Program-made: the position numbers and the translations under genes
Notes under the pieces: model-generated
Databases searched by the model: none
What the model saw: the letters and a program-made list of their open reading frames with translations, nothing else
What the model was told of the DNA's origin: nothing
Assembly (NCBI RefSeq): GCF_034313965.1
Contig: NZ_JAVIWQ010000002.1
Location: forward strand, 124,001-188,000
Source of the DNA: Herbaspirillum sp. RTI4
GTDB taxonomy: Bacteria > Pseudomonadota > Gammaproteobacteria > Burkholderiales > Burkholderiaceae_D
Reading direction: 5' to 3'
Length of the DNA stretch: 64,000 nucleotides
Shown: positions 45,001 to 54,940 of the stretch, piece after piece
How positions within the stretch are numbered: the stretch's first letter is position 1
Layout: the number at the start of each line of letters is the position of its first letter

Positions 45001-46121
45001 ACGCTTTCTTTCATGGCGGTGACTGGAGCAGCAAGCGGGGCATCCGGCGCAGTGGAACGCGTGGGCGGCGTGCTGCGCTTGAGACGGAAATGAATGAACA
45101 GGTCCGCTGCCAGCAAATAAAACAGCAGCAAGCCCTGAAACAAACCAGTGATCGCGGAAGGCAGCGCCAGCTGCATTTGCGCTGACTCGCCGCCCAGATA
45201 CAACAAGGACATCAGCAAGCCGCCGAGGACAATGCCGACCGGATGCAGACGTCCCATCCAGGCCACGATAATCGCGGCGAAACCATAGCCGGGCGAAATC
45301 TGCGCCTGCAACTGCCCGATAGGCCCGGCCACTTCACAGATCCCGGCCAGACCGGCAGTCGCGCCGCTGATGAGCAGGGCGATCCAGATATTGCGCTTCT
45401 CGGAAAAACCGGCATAGGCCGCAGCGGCAGGAGCCAGTCCCGCCACCTGCATACGAAAACCGGCAAAGGTTTTACCCGAAAAAAACCAGGATGCCGCCGC
45501 CAACAGCAAGGCCAGCACAAAGCCCCAGGTGGTGCGGGTGCCTTCGATCAGAATCGGTATCAGCTGCGCATCACCGAAGGCCTTCGATTGCGGAAAATTA
45601 AAGCCCTGCGGATCGCGCCACGGCCCATGCACCAGCAGCGACAGCACCAGCTGCGCCACATAGACCAGCATCAGCGTCACCAGAATTTCACTGGTGTTGA
45701 AACGCGTGCGCAAGAACGCCGGAATCGCCGCCCACAACATGCCGCCCAGCACCGCCGCTAACAACATCAGTGGCAAGCCCCATGCGGCCGTCGAATCGCC
45801 CAGCCACAAAGCCACGCCGCCACCGGCCAAGGCACCCATCGTGAGCTGACCTTCCGCGCCGATATTCCAGACGTTGGCGCGAAAACCCAGCGCCAGCCCG
45901 AGCGCGCACAGAATCAGCGGCGTTGCCTTGAGCAGCAATTCGCCCATGCCGTACATGGTGGCAATGGGTTTGACGAAGAACACATAAAACGCCTGCGACG
46001 GGTCTTTGCCGAGGATAAGGAAAATGATAATGCCGGTGGCAAACATCGCTGCTGCGGCGATCAGCGGCGAGGTAATGCGCATGATGGCGGAGGGGACCGG
46101 GCGTCGTTCGAGCTTAGACAA
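44997..46121 (-). CDS. ABC transporter permease, nucleoside/purine type (first permease)
   Basis: 374 residues from a TTG that has GGAG 9 bases upstream and overlaps the ATPase stop; an ATG 13 codons later is possible. NupP-like: PLILCALGLALGFRANVWNIGAEGQLTMGALAG, FNTSEILVTLMLVYVAQLVLS and GFRMQVAGLAPAAAAYAGFSEKRN. Ten or so membrane helices. It partners the 306-residue permease, which it overlaps by ATGA. Confidence 0.9.
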   Translation of the reverse strand: MSKLERRPVPSAIMRITSPLIAAAAMFATGIIIFLILGKDPSQAFYVFFVKPIATMYGMGELLLKATPLILCALGLALGFRANVWNIGAEGQLTMGALAGGGVALWLGDSTAAWGLPLMLLAAVLGGMLWAAIPAFLRTRFNTSEILVTLMLVYVAQLVLSLLVHGPWRDPQGFNFPQSKAFGDAQLIPILIEGTRTTWGFVLALLLAAASWFFSGKTFAGFRMQVAGLAPAAAAYAGFSEKRNIWIALLISGATAGLAGICEVAGPIGQLQAQISPGYGFAAIIVAWMGRLHPVGIVLGGLLMSLLYLGGESAQMQLALPSAITGLFQGLLLFYLLAADLFIHFRLKRSTPPTRSTAPDAPLAAPVTAMKESV

Positions 46122-47697
46122 TTGGCTGCTCCTGATTCGTGGGGAGGGAGGCTGTGGGAGCGGTAGTTGCGTTTGGAGCGGCGTCGTCGAACTTGCCGCT
46201 CATCCAGATGCCGATCTGACTGATGCTGGTGTCGGCCAGTCGCACCGGCGGCGAGAGTCTGCCTTCGGCCAGCACGCAAATGCGGTCGCTGAGGATGAAC
46301 AATTCATCCAGCTCTTCCGAAATCACCAGCAAGGCCACGCCCTGATCGCGCAAATCGATCAGGGCTTGCCGGATTAACTGCGCGGCACCAACATCGACCC
46401 CCCATGTTGGCTGGGCGACGATCATGACCTTGGGGTGCAGCATGGTTTCGCGGCCGACAATAAATTTTTGCAGATTACCGCCGGACAGGCTGGAGGCCAG
46501 CGCATCTTCGCCGCCGCACTTGACCTTGAAGCGACGAATCGCTTCGGCGGCAAAACTGCGCTTGACCGCACCGCGCACCAAACCATGCCGCACCATGCCT
46601 TCGTGCGAGCCGGTCAGCAGGGCATTGTCGGACAGGCTCATGGCCGGCACTGCGCCGCGTCCGAGCCGCTCTTCCGGCACAAAACTCAGGCCCAGCTTGC
46701 GGCGTTGTGCGGCCCCCAGCTTACCCGCTTGCTGCCCCATCAATTCCACCATCGCCAGCGACGGCGACAGCGTTTCGCCCGATAGCGCGGCGAGCAATTC
46801 TTTTTGTCCGTTGCCGGACACACCGGCGATGCCGACGATTTCGCCGCTGCGCACCGACAGGTGGATATCTTTGAGCGTCGTGCCGAAGGGGTCCGGCGTG
46901 ACCAGCGATAAACCCTGCAAGGCCAGTCTGACTTCGGCCGGTTCGCGTGGCGTTAAATGACAGGCGCTCAGTTCGCCGCCGATCATCATTTCGGCCAGGC
47001 TGGCGTTGGTTTCGTTTTTCGGGATGGCGCTGCCGCTGACACGACCGCCGCGCAAGACTGTGGCGTTATCGCACAGGGCGCGGATTTCATCGAGCTTGTG
47101 ACTGATATACAAAATGCTGCAACCTTCGCTGGCGAGCTGGCGCAGCGTCTCGAACAGTTGCAAGACTGCCGGCGGCGTCAGCACCGAGGTGGGTTCATCC
47201 ATGATGAGCAGCTTGGGTTCCTGCAGCAGACAGCGCACGATTTCGACGCGCTGCCGTTCGCCCACCGACATGCTATGCACCAGCCGGGCGGGGTCGATCG
47301 GCAGGCCGTATTTTTCTGATACGGCGCGGATGCGTGCTGCCAGCGTGGCAGGCGGCATTTGCACGTCCAGCGCCAGCGCAATGTTTTCCGCCACGGTCAG
47401 CGTTTCGAACAGAGAGAAGTGCTGGAACACCATGCCTATGCCGAGTCGCCGCGCCTGCGCCGGGGTGCTGATGTTCTGGTAGCGCCCCTCCCACAGCACG
47501 CTGCCGGCATCGGGCCGGGTCACGCCGTAGATGATTTTCATCAGCGTGCTTTTGCCGGCGCCGTTTTCACCGAGCACGGCGTGGATTTCTCCGGCCCGCA
47601 CTGTCAGGTCGATATGGTCGTTGGCAACGACCGTCGGGTAAGTCTTGGTAATGCCGGTCAGCGTGAGTCGCGCTGGGGCAAGGATAGTTTCAGTCAT
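46114..47697 (-). CDS. ABC transporter ATPase, nucleoside/purine type
   Basis: 527 residues with two nucleotide-binding domains, as in NupO/RbsA-like ATPases. The first has Walker A GENGAGKSTLMK (about 43), signature SVGERQRVEI and Walker B LLIMDEPTSVL. The second has a degenerate P-loop (GVSGNGQKELL), signature LSGGNLQKF and MIVAQPTWGVDVGA, a pattern normal for this transporter class. It is the first gene of the ATPase-permease-permease operon. The binding protein is encoded on the other strand across a 640-bp regulatory gap. Confidence 0.92.
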   Translation of the reverse strand: MTETILAPARLTLTGITKTYPTVVANDHIDLTVRAGEIHAVLGENGAGKSTLMKIIYGVTRPDAGSVLWEGRYQNISTPAQARRLGIGMVFQHFSLFETLTVAENIALALDVQMPPATLAARIRAVSEKYGLPIDPARLVHSMSVGERQRVEIVRCLLQEPKLLIMDEPTSVLTPPAVLQLFETLRQLASEGCSILYISHKLDEIRALCDNATVLRGGRVSGSAIPKNETNASLAEMMIGGELSACHLTPREPAEVRLALQGLSLVTPDPFGTTLKDIHLSVRSGEIVGIAGVSGNGQKELLAALSGETLSPSLAMVELMGQQAGKLGAAQRRKLGLSFVPEERLGRGAVPAMSLSDNALLTGSHEGMVRHGLVRGAVKRSFAAEAIRRFKVKCGGEDALASSLSGGNLQKFIVGRETMLHPKVMIVAQPTWGVDVGAAQLIRQALIDLRDQGVALLVISEELDELFILSDRICVLAEGRLSPPVRLADTSISQIGIWMSGKFDDAAPNATTAPTASLPTNQEQPIV

Positions 47698-48337
47698 GCA
47701 CGCACCTGTCTGGTTTGATTGTTCTGAAAACGCAATTGTTATGCCAGCAATCCGGTCGCACGCAAAACGAGTCTGCGCCGGCCAGTTGCTTATAGTACCT
47801 GCTGACTGTGTTTATTCACCCAGGAAAAAAGATGCTTCCAGCCCCTGATGGGACTCCCCCTGCCTCTTACTGCGGGAATGCCGCCAACATTTTGCGGCAA
47901 TCACCAACAACATACGCAACAAAAAATACACGCATTTACAACAATAGTTAAATTAAATTGAAAACAATCTATCCAATCAGAATCATTTTTCCGCTCGGCA
48001 ACACAAGATAATGCACCGATAAGGCGCAAATCCGGCTAACAGCATCCGTTTCAGCGCTTGACGCACCGCAAGCGACCATTTATTGTCGCTTCACCCACCC
48101 CGGCTACCCTGCCGCCAGTTGGCACAGCAATTGCTAACAATCCTTTTGCGGAATTGGAGGCAATTTTTCAGGACCCAGGTTCTGCCAAAGAAATCTCCAG
48201 GAAGCTTTTGGCAAGTGCAGCAAACGGGGCAGTGCAAGGTCAGCACTGACCGGAAGATGAATAAATTAATAAAAAATAGCCACAGGGAGCGGCGCTGTTG
48301 ATGCCGTAAGTTGTACTTACTTAGATCGGGGAAAGTC
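47698..48337. promoter_or_regulatory. Long divergent intergenic region of the purine import genes
   Basis: 640 bases between the ATPase gene (minus) and the Tsx-like gene (plus). It contains the 14-mer ACAACAATAGTTAA at 47938-47951, shared with the puuD promoter region, in an AT-rich stretch (47920-47990) that is a good place for promoters. It also holds a small inverted repeat GTAAGTTGTACTTAC at 48307-48321. A 63-codon frame at 48058 lacks a convincing start and is not called. I recognise no riboswitch. Confidence 0.5.
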
Positions 48338-49189
48338 ATGAAGAAGAAGTTTTCGGCAAGTGCATTCAAATTCGGCGTGAGCCTGTTCGCCGCCGGTGTC
48401 ATACTGGCTGCCGCCACACCTGCCAGCGCAGAGGAATGGAGCGACACCTCCATCGGCTATCGTTACGGCACCAAATTTGCAGAGCCGTTCAACGGGAACG
48501 ACATCAGCAAGAACATCATCAATTTCACCCATGTCGGCGGCTATAAATACGGTACCAACTTCATCAACCTCGATCTGTTGCAGTCAGACAATAAAGACCC
48601 GGCTGCCAGCAGCGGCGGCGCGCAGGAAGCCTATCTGGTTTATCGCAACACGGTCGACTTTGGCAAAGTCTTTGGCACCGATCTGAAATACGGCTATATC
48701 CGCAGCTACGGCGCGACCGTCGGTTTCGACTGGAATACCAAAAACGATACCGGTTACTCATCTAAAAAACGGATGCTGGTTTTTGGCCCGACGCTGATGC
48801 TGGACGTCCCCGGCTTTCTCAATACCAGCCTGCTGATGCTCAGCGAAAGTAACCAGCCGGTCGGCGTCTCCAGCCGCTATACCTACCGTTTGCATCCTAT
48901 GCTGGACGTGGCCTGGGGCATTCCTCTGGGTGACACCAAGTTTGCCTTTGAAGGTTATTTCGATTACATCGGCGCCAAAGGCCAGAATGAATTCGGCGGC
49001 GGCACAGCTCCTGAAACGCATTTCGACGGCAAGCTCATGTATGACCTGAGTTCGCTGGTCAACGCTGGCAAGAATACCTTCCGCCTTGGTGTTGAGTATG
49101 AATACTGGCGCAACAAGTTCGGCAATCTGGCCAGCGTCAAAGGCTCACTGGCAAAAACACCGATGGTTCGCGCCGAATACCACTTCTAA
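48338..49189 (+). CDS. Tsx-like outer-membrane nucleoside channel
   Basis: 283 residues from the ATG at 48338. A signal peptide (KFGVSLFAAGVILAAATPASA) precedes a beta-barrel rich in alternating aromatic strands: WSDTSIGYRYGTKFAEP, INFTHVGGYKYGTNFINLDLLQSD, and a C-terminal strand ending in aromatic YHF. The pattern fits the Tsx/OmpK family of nucleoside-specific channels. It precedes the BMP-family binding protein by 170 bases, which suits an outer-membrane entry route for the same substrate. Confidence 0.82.
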   Translation: MKKKFSASAFKFGVSLFAAGVILAAATPASAEEWSDTSIGYRYGTKFAEPFNGNDISKNIINFTHVGGYKYGTNFINLDLLQSDNKDPAASSGGAQEAYLVYRNTVDFGKVFGTDLKYGYIRSYGATVGFDWNTKNDTGYSSKKRMLVFGPTLMLDVPGFLNTSLLMLSESNQPVGVSSRYTYRLHPMLDVAWGIPLGDTKFAFEGYFDYIGAKGQNEFGGGTAPETHFDGKLMYDLSSLVNAGKNTFRLGVEYEYWRNKFGNLASVKGSLAKTPMVRAEYHF

Positions 49190-49361
49190 GCGCTATCATC
49201 GTCGTCTTCGCCCGGCACACCTGCGGGCATTGTTCCTCAAGTAATGCAAAGAACTGGTGAGCAAGTACGACGAGCGGCGCAATCTTCCCCACCCGGATTG
49301 CGCCGCCCGGCAACTTAATCAGTGCTTCCTTCTTCAATGTTTGGCATTTATCGGAGTCCCT

Positions 49362-50447
49362 ATGTTGCGTCTACGTCCCACACTGGCAGCCCTGGCAGCA
49401 GGAGCCGGACTGATGTTCGCCGTCCTGCCTGTCGCGCAGGCCGCCGATCCTTTAAAAGTTGCGTTTGTCTATCTCGGCCCCATCGGCGATGGCGGCTGGA
49501 CCTTCCAGCATGACCAGGGTCGTCTGGCCATCGAAAAAGAATTCGGCAGCAAGATCAAAGTGACCTATGTCGAAAACGTGCCTGAAACCGCCGATGCAGA
49601 ACGCGTCATTCGTCAGCTCGCGGTCGATGGCAATCAACTGATTTTCACTACCTCGTTCGGCTACATGGATGCCACGGCCAAAGTCGCCAAGGCGTTCCCG
49701 AAGGTGCATTTTGAACACGCCACTGGTTACAAGACCGGTCCCAACATGGCGACTTATCAAACCCGTTTCTACGAAGGCGCTTATCTGCTGGGCGTCGTCG
49801 CCGGGAAGATGACCAAGAGCAACACACTGGGCTTCGTCGGTTCCTTCCCGATACCGGAAGTGGTGCGCAATCTGAATGCCTATACCTTGGGCGCGCAAAG
49901 CGTCAATCCCAAGATCAAGACCAAGGTCATCTGGGTTAACACCTGGTACGACCCGGGCAAGGAACGTCAGGCCGCTGAAACGCTGGTCGCGCAAGGTGCC
50001 GACATGCTGGCGCAAAATACCGACTCGCCCGCCGTCGTTCAGGTTGCTCAGGAAAAAGGCGTGTACGCCTTCGGCTGGGATACCGACATGGCGAAATACG
50101 GCCCTAAAGCGCATTTGACGGCCAATACCGAAAACTGGGGTGTGTATTACAGCCAGGAAGTCAAACGCGAACTGGCCGGCACCTGGAAATCCGGCGCAAC
50201 GCTGTGGGGCATCAAGGAAAATCTGGTGACCTTGTCGGCGCTGAACCCGTCTGTTCCGGCCGATGTCGCCAAATTGTTCGCCGAGAAAAAGAAAGCCATC
50301 GTTGACGGTACGCTGATGCCTTTCGGTGGCCCGCTGAAAGACAATGCGGGCATCACCAAAGTCGTCGCCGGCAGTGTCTTGCCGATCGGCGAGATGATGA
50401 GTTTCAACTGGCTGGTGCAGGGCGTGGAAGGTAGCCTGCCGAAGTAA
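49362..50447 (+). CDS. BMP-family nucleoside/purine-binding protein
   Basis: 361 residues from the ATG at 49362 (GGAG 6 bases upstream). A Sec signal peptide without a lipobox (LAALAAGAGLMFAVLPVAQAA) precedes a periplasmic-binding fold of the BmpA/Med family. It shows VAFVYLGPIGDGGWTFQHDQGR, LIFTTSFGYMDATAKVAKAFP, FEHATGYKTGPNMATYQTRFYEGAYLLGVVAG, FVGSFPIPEVVRNLNAY, and WYDPGKERQAAETLVAQGADMLAQNTDSPA. It is the probable substrate receptor of the ABC importer at 44080-47697. Ligand could be a nucleoside, a purine base or a purine degradation intermediate. Confidence 0.92.
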   Translation: MLRLRPTLAALAAGAGLMFAVLPVAQAADPLKVAFVYLGPIGDGGWTFQHDQGRLAIEKEFGSKIKVTYVENVPETADAERVIRQLAVDGNQLIFTTSFGYMDATAKVAKAFPKVHFEHATGYKTGPNMATYQTRFYEGAYLLGVVAGKMTKSNTLGFVGSFPIPEVVRNLNAYTLGAQSVNPKIKTKVIWVNTWYDPGKERQAAETLVAQGADMLAQNTDSPAVVQVAQEKGVYAFGWDTDMAKYGPKAHLTANTENWGVYYSQEVKRELAGTWKSGATLWGIKENLVTLSALNPSVPADVAKLFAEKKKAIVDGTLMPFGGPLKDNAGITKVVAGSVLPIGEMMSFNWLVQGVEGSLPK

Positions 50448-50502
50448 ATCTGAAGCAAAGCGGCAGTGATTTCGTAGTAAATTCGCAGTCAGTTTTCGAT
50501 CA

Positions 50503-50531
50503 GGGCCCGGCATGTTGTCGGGCCTTTTTTT
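50503..50531 (+). terminator. Terminator after the BMP gene
   Basis: Stem GGCCCG/CGGGCC, loop GCATGTTGT, then a run of seven T. Confidence 0.85.
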
Positions 50532-50747
50532 GTCCGCGCGAAGCGGAGGCAAACAGGACGAAGCTCGCGAGCGGCGCAGATTAAGCGCCACTTGCGTACG
50601 CGTCAGACCTCACACTGCCGCCAACTCTCCTTCTTGCCCCTCGCCTGACGGTATAATGCAGCTTCAACAGCTGGCGCATTGTCTTCCGCGCCACTTCCCG
50701 AACTCTTGTAATGTCTGCCGGTCCATTCCGGCTTTTTTTCTGTGCCC

Positions 50748-51473
50748 ATGCAAAAACACCGTTCCCCTATCGAAATTAAAATTGCAACTGTCGTTGCCGT
50801 TGCCGCGCTGCTGCACGCCACTGACCCGGCCGAGCTGAAACTGGCGCTCGACAAGCTGACCGGCGGCAGCGCCGATTTTTTCGAAGATGAATTTGCGATA
50901 TTCGATATTGGCGCACTGGAATCCGACGCCGCTATTGACTGGGCGGAACTGACGGCCCTGTTCAAACGCTATCGTTTGCATGCCGTCGCCGTGCGCAACG
51001 CTGCGCCGCAACGGCATGCGGCCATCGTGGCCGCCGGACTGAGCATTGATACGGTTTCCACTCCAGCACCTGCCGCGCCTAAGGCCGCTGCCCCGGTAGC
51101 GGCACCCGTTGCTCCCGCAGCGGCTGCGCCCAGCGGCGCCGCCATGATCATCGACACCCCGGTGCGCGCCGGTACGCGCATCTACGCGCGCGGCGTCGAC
51201 CTGATCGTTATGGCGGCCGTCAACAATGGCGCGGAAATCATTGCCGATGGCAACATTCACGTCTACGCGCCACTGCGCGGACGGGCATTAGCCGGTGCCA
51301 GCGGCAATACCGAAGCCCGCATTTTCTGTTCCCGCATGGAAGCCGAGCTGGTGTCCATCGCCGGCGTGTACCGCACCTTCGATAACGGCGTCCCGGCCGA
51401 ACTGGCGGGGCAACGGGTGCAGGTGCGACTGGTTGGCGAACGCATAGACGTCTTACCGTTACCCGCAGCCTGA
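50748..51473 (+). CDS. minC: Septum site-determining protein MinC
   Basis: 241 residues from the ATG at 50748 (a GTG 2 codons upstream is possible). The N-terminal FtsZ-inhibiting domain (about 1-105) is joined by an unusually Ala/Pro-rich linker (PAPAAPKAAAPVAAPVAPAA). The C-terminal beta-helix follows (VRAGTRIYARGVDLIVMAAVNNGAEIIADGNIHVYAPLRGRALAGASG), which binds MinD. It starts the minCDE operon. Confidence 0.95.
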   Translation: MQKHRSPIEIKIATVVAVAALLHATDPAELKLALDKLTGGSADFFEDEFAIFDIGALESDAAIDWAELTALFKRYRLHAVAVRNAAPQRHAAIVAAGLSIDTVSTPAPAAPKAAAPVAAPVAPAAAAPSGAAMIIDTPVRAGTRIYARGVDLIVMAAVNNGAEIIADGNIHVYAPLRGRALAGASGNTEARIFCSRMEAELVSIAGVYRTFDNGVPAELAGQRVQVRLVGERIDVLPLPAA

Positions 51474-51529
51474 CCGCAGCAACAATCTGACATAGCAACA
51501 ATCTGAATTGATTTCTTAAGGAGTTTTTT

Positions 51530-52345
51530 GTGGCAAAAATTATTGTTGTGACATCAGGCAAAGGCGGCGTAGGCAAGACCACGTCCAGCGCCAGCTTTGC
51601 CAGCGGTCTGGCCATGCGCGGCCATAAAACCGTGGTTATCGACTTCGATGTCGGCCTGCGCAATCTGGATCTGATCATGGGCTGCGAACGCCGCGTCGTG
51701 TATGACCTGATCAATGTGGTCAACAAGGAAGCCACGCTGAATCAGGCGCTGATCAAAGACAAACACTGCGACAACCTGTTCATCCTGCCCGCCTCGCAAA
51801 CACGCGACAAGGACGCTCTGTCCGAAGAAGGCGTCGAACGGGTGCTCGACGATCTGCGCGCCATGGACTTCGAATACATCATTTGCGATTCTCCCGCCGG
51901 CATCGAACACGGTGCAGTGATGGCACTGACCTTCGCCGACGAAGCCATCGTCGTGACCAATCCCGAAGTATCGTCGGTGCGCGATTCCGACCGCATCCTC
52001 GGCATCATTCAAGCCAAATCGCGACGCGCGCTCAACGGCGGCGAACCGGTCAAGGAACATTTGCTGATCACGCGCTACTCGCCAAAACGGGTCGAGGCCG
52101 GTGAAATGCTGTCTTATACCGACGTGCAGGAAATTCTGCGCATCCCGCTGATCGGCATCATCCCTGAATCGGAATCGGTGCTGCATGCCTCGAACCAAGG
52201 CAATCCGGCGATCCACATGAAGGACACCGATGTCTCGCTGGCCTATCAGGATCTGGTGTCGCGCTTTCTCGGTGAAGAAGTCGAACTGCGCTTTACCTCC
52301 TACGAAAAGCCGGGCTTGCTCCAACGCTTTTTTGGAGGGAAATAA
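51530..52345 (+). CDS. minD: Septum site-determining ATPase MinD
   Basis: 271 residues. Deviant Walker [10 protein letters not shown] near residue 10, switch regions [16 protein letters not shown] and [10 protein letters not shown], and a C-terminal amphipathic membrane-targeting helix ([12 protein letters not shown]). GGAG lies 9 bases before the start codon. It works with MinC and MinE in placing the division site. Confidence 0.97.
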   Translation: MAKIIVVTSGKGGVGKTTSSASFASGLAMRGHKTVVIDFDVGLRNLDLIMGCERRVVYDLINVVNKEATLNQALIKDKHCDNLFILPASQTRDKDALSEEGVERVLDDLRAMDFEYIICDSPAGIEHGAVMALTFADEAIVVTNPEVSSVRDSDRILGIIQAKSRRALNGGEPVKEHLLITRYSPKRVEAGEMLSYTDVQEILRIPLIGIIPESESVLHASNQGNPAIHMKDTDVSLAYQDLVSRFLGEEVELRFTSYEKPGLLQRFFGGK

Positions 52346-52347
52346 GC

Positions 52348-52608
52348 ATGGCCCTGCTCTCCTTCCTGTTCCCCCCAAAAACCAAAACTGCCAGCGCCGC
52401 CAAAGAGCGCCTGCAGATCATCATTGCCCGCGAACGCGGCGGTCGTCAGGGTCAGGGATATGATTTCCTGCCGGCACTGCACAAGGAACTGATCGAGGTG
52501 ATTTCCAAATACACCAAGGTCAGCGCCGACGACATCAAGATTTCGCTGGACCGACAGGGCAACCTGGAAGTGCTCGACGTCAACGTGGTGCTGCCCGACG
52601 TCGATTGA
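52348..52608 (+). CDS. minE: Cell division topological specificity factor MinE
   Basis: 86 residues, normal length. The N-terminal membrane and MinD-binding part ([32 protein letters not shown]) is followed by a dimerising beta domain (YLP-type [43 protein letters not shown]). It starts 2 bases after the minD stop. Confidence 0.97.
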   Translation: MALLSFLFPPKTKTASAAKERLQIIIARERGGRQGQGYDFLPALHKELIEVISKYTKVSADDIKISLDRQGNLEVLDVNVVLPDVD

Positions 52609-52735
52609 ATGTTCAATGGCGACTGCCGCTATACGCGGCAAGTGCCATCCATCTGCGACATGACTCTGCACGCATCATCGCGGCAAGCACCCGGGGCCAT
52701 CTCTCCACGTCACGAATGCTGCCACAAACGCCGCT

Positions 52736-53518
52736 ATGAACGTCGCCATGAATTCCCTCAGTAATTCTGTCAGTAATTCCGTCAGTAGTTTCGTCAGCAG
52801 TTTCGTCATTAATCTCGCGCTCCTTGATGACGACCCGCAACGCAGCGACCAGCTCCTGCACATGCTGGAAGGTCGCCGCTGTCGCCACTACACCAGCGGT
52901 GCGGGCTTGCTGCAACAACTGCAACAAGATGCGCCTTCGCTGCTGATCGTCGCCCTGCCCGCACTCACGGCACGACGCGACGCTCTGCTGCGCTGGAGTC
53001 GTGCGGCCTCGATTCCCGTCTTATTGATCGCCGAACGCGGGCATAGCGAAGCGTTGCTAGCGGCGCTGGAAGCCGGTGCCGACGATTTCGTGATCGCACC
53101 GTTGCGCCGCCATGCGCTGCTGCTGCGAATTGATATCCTGCTGCGCCGCGCCTATCCGCAGCAAAGCCTGCCGCAGCAGGAAAGTTTCGGCATCTTCCGT
53201 TTTATGTGGCCGGGCGCAAGCCTGACCCGTAACGGCGTGCCGGTAGTCGTGACGCAAAAAGAGTTCGATCTGGCGCTGCTGCTGTTTCGCCATCTGGACC
53301 GTCCTCTGTCACGCGCCTTCATTCTGGAAAACCTGTGGCCGGGTGAGGGTGAGGATCAACCCTCCTCACGCACGCTGGACACCCATATGTCGCGCGTGCG
53401 CACCAAACTGGAATTGCAGCCGCACCACGGTTTCCGCCTGATGCCGGTGTATGGCTACGGCTACCGCCTGGAGAGAATAGACCCCACAGAAACTGGGACA
53501 AGTACGTCGGCAGTATAA
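52736..53518 (+). CDS. Atypical OmpR-type response regulator lacking the phosphorylation site
   Basis: 260 residues. After a Ser/Asn/Val-rich N-terminal extension made by four 12-bp DNA repeats comes a receiver-like domain (about 25-135). It keeps the acidic pocket LALLDDDPQ. However, it has [11 protein letters not shown] where the phospho-accepting Asp belongs and [10 protein letters not shown] where the conserved Lys belongs. The C-terminal winged helix is intact ([72 protein letters not shown]). No sensor kinase is adjacent. It sits between minE and hemA and probably works without phosphorylation. The real start could lie downstream of the repeated tract. Confidence 0.82.
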   Translation: MNVAMNSLSNSVSNSVSSFVSSFVINLALLDDDPQRSDQLLHMLEGRRCRHYTSGAGLLQQLQQDAPSLLIVALPALTARRDALLRWSRAASIPVLLIAERGHSEALLAALEAGADDFVIAPLRRHALLLRIDILLRRAYPQQSLPQQESFGIFRFMWPGASLTRNGVPVVVTQKEFDLALLLFRHLDRPLSRAFILENLWPGEGEDQPSSRTLDTHMSRVRTKLELQPHHGFRLMPVYGYGYRLERIDPTETGTSTSAV

Positions 53519-53550
53519 TGAAGTCTGACTTTGCGCTGGATTTCCCTCAC

Positions 53551-54831
53551 ATGCACCTGCTTGCCGTTGGCCTCAACCACACTACCGCGCCTGTTTCTCT
53601 GCGCGAAAAAGTGGCGTTTCCGCTCGACTCTCTCGGTCAGGCGGTCGCGGCAGCGCGCTCCTGGTTCGGAGAAACCGAAGGCGCGCCCAGCGAAGCGGCC
53701 ATCTTGTCCACCTGCAACCGTACCGAACTGTATGCCGCCGGTGCTTTGTCAGGAGTAGACGAAGCGATCGACAAGACCGCGCATTTCCTCGCCGATTACC
53801 ACCGCCTTCCCTACGCCGAACTGCGTCCCTTCCTGTACGCCTTGCCGCAAGACAATGCCGTGCGTCATGCCTTCCGCGTCGCCTCCGGCCTCGATTCCAT
53901 GGTGCTGGGCGAACCGCAAATACTGGGGCAGATGAAAGATGCCGTGCGCCATGCGGAAGCTGTCGGCGGACTCGGGACCTACCTGCATCAAATGTTCCAG
54001 CGCACGTTTGCCGTCGCCAAGGAAGTGCGCACCACGACCGACATCGGCGCGCACAGCGTATCGATGGCCGCCGCCGCCGTACGCTTGTCACAACGCATCT
54101 TCGATACCCTGACCGGACAGCATGTGCTGTTCATCGGCGCAGGGGAAATGATAGAACTGTGCGCCACCCATTTCGCCGCGCAAAACCCCAAATCACTGAC
54201 CGTCGCCAACCGCACGCTGGCACGCGGCGAAACGCTGGCGCACCGTTTTAGCGGCACCGCCATCTGTCTGGCCGACCTGCCATCGCAACTGGCAAAATTC
54301 GATATCGTCATCTCCTGCACCGCTTCCTCACTGCCCATCATCGGTCTGGGACTGGTCGAACGGGCCGTGAAAGAACGCCGCCGCAAACCGATTTTCATGG
54401 TCGATCTGGCCGTACCGCGCGATATCGAAGAAGAAGTCGGTCGCCTTGACGACGTGTTTCTGTACACCGTCGACGATCTGGGCGCCGTGGTGCAAACCGG
54501 CATGGAAAACCGGCAGGCGGCCGTATCACAGGCAGAAACCATCATCGAAACCCGGGTGCAGTCCTTCATGCATTGGATCGACAATCGCGCTGTCGTGCCG
54601 GTGATTCAGGAACTGCATGAAACCGGCGAACATCTGCGTACTGCCGAGCTGGAACGCGCCCGAAAAATGCTGGCGCGCGGCGACGACGTGGATGCCGTGC
54701 TGGAAGCCCTGTCCAAGGGACTGACGGCCAAATTTCTGCATGGCTCGCAGCAAGCGCTGCACCATGCGCAAGGCGACGAACGCGCACGTCTGGCGACGCT
54801 GTTGCCGCAACTATTCCGCACCCGGCGTTAG
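53551..54831 (+). CDS. hemA: Glutamyl-tRNA reductase
   Basis: 426 residues from [14 protein letters not shown], the conserved family start. An in-frame ATG at 53518 overlaps the upstream stop (TAATG) but lies within a TATAAT that may be the hemA -10. First step of the C5 haem pathway. Catalytic Cys in [11 protein letters not shown] (about residue 55), [22 protein letters not shown]-binding [15 protein letters not shown], and the C-terminal dimerisation helices. prfA follows, the normal arrangement. Confidence 0.96.
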   Translation: MHLLAVGLNHTTAPVSLREKVAFPLDSLGQAVAAARSWFGETEGAPSEAAILSTCNRTELYAAGALSGVDEAIDKTAHFLADYHRLPYAELRPFLYALPQDNAVRHAFRVASGLDSMVLGEPQILGQMKDAVRHAEAVGGLGTYLHQMFQRTFAVAKEVRTTTDIGAHSVSMAAAAVRLSQRIFDTLTGQHVLFIGAGEMIELCATHFAAQNPKSLTVANRTLARGETLAHRFSGTAICLADLPSQLAKFDIVISCTASSLPIIGLGLVERAVKERRRKPIFMVDLAVPRDIEEEVGRLDDVFLYTVDDLGAVVQTGMENRQAAVSQAETIIETRVQSFMHWIDNRAVVPVIQELHETGEHLRTAELERARKMLARGDDVDAVLEALSKGLTAKFLHGSQQALHHAQGDERARLATLLPQLFRTRR

Positions 54832-54940
54832 CTCCCTGCTTCCCGCTCCTTACCCCGCCCGCTACTGACCGGGGCGGCGCTGCCGCAGTCCCTTCCGATT
54901 TCCCCGATTCCCCCGACTCCCCTTTTTCCAGAGATACCCC

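Noticed and set aside
48058..48249. 63-codon frame before the Tsx-like gene
   Set aside because: No ribosome site and no recognisable features. It lies in a region expected to be regulatory.
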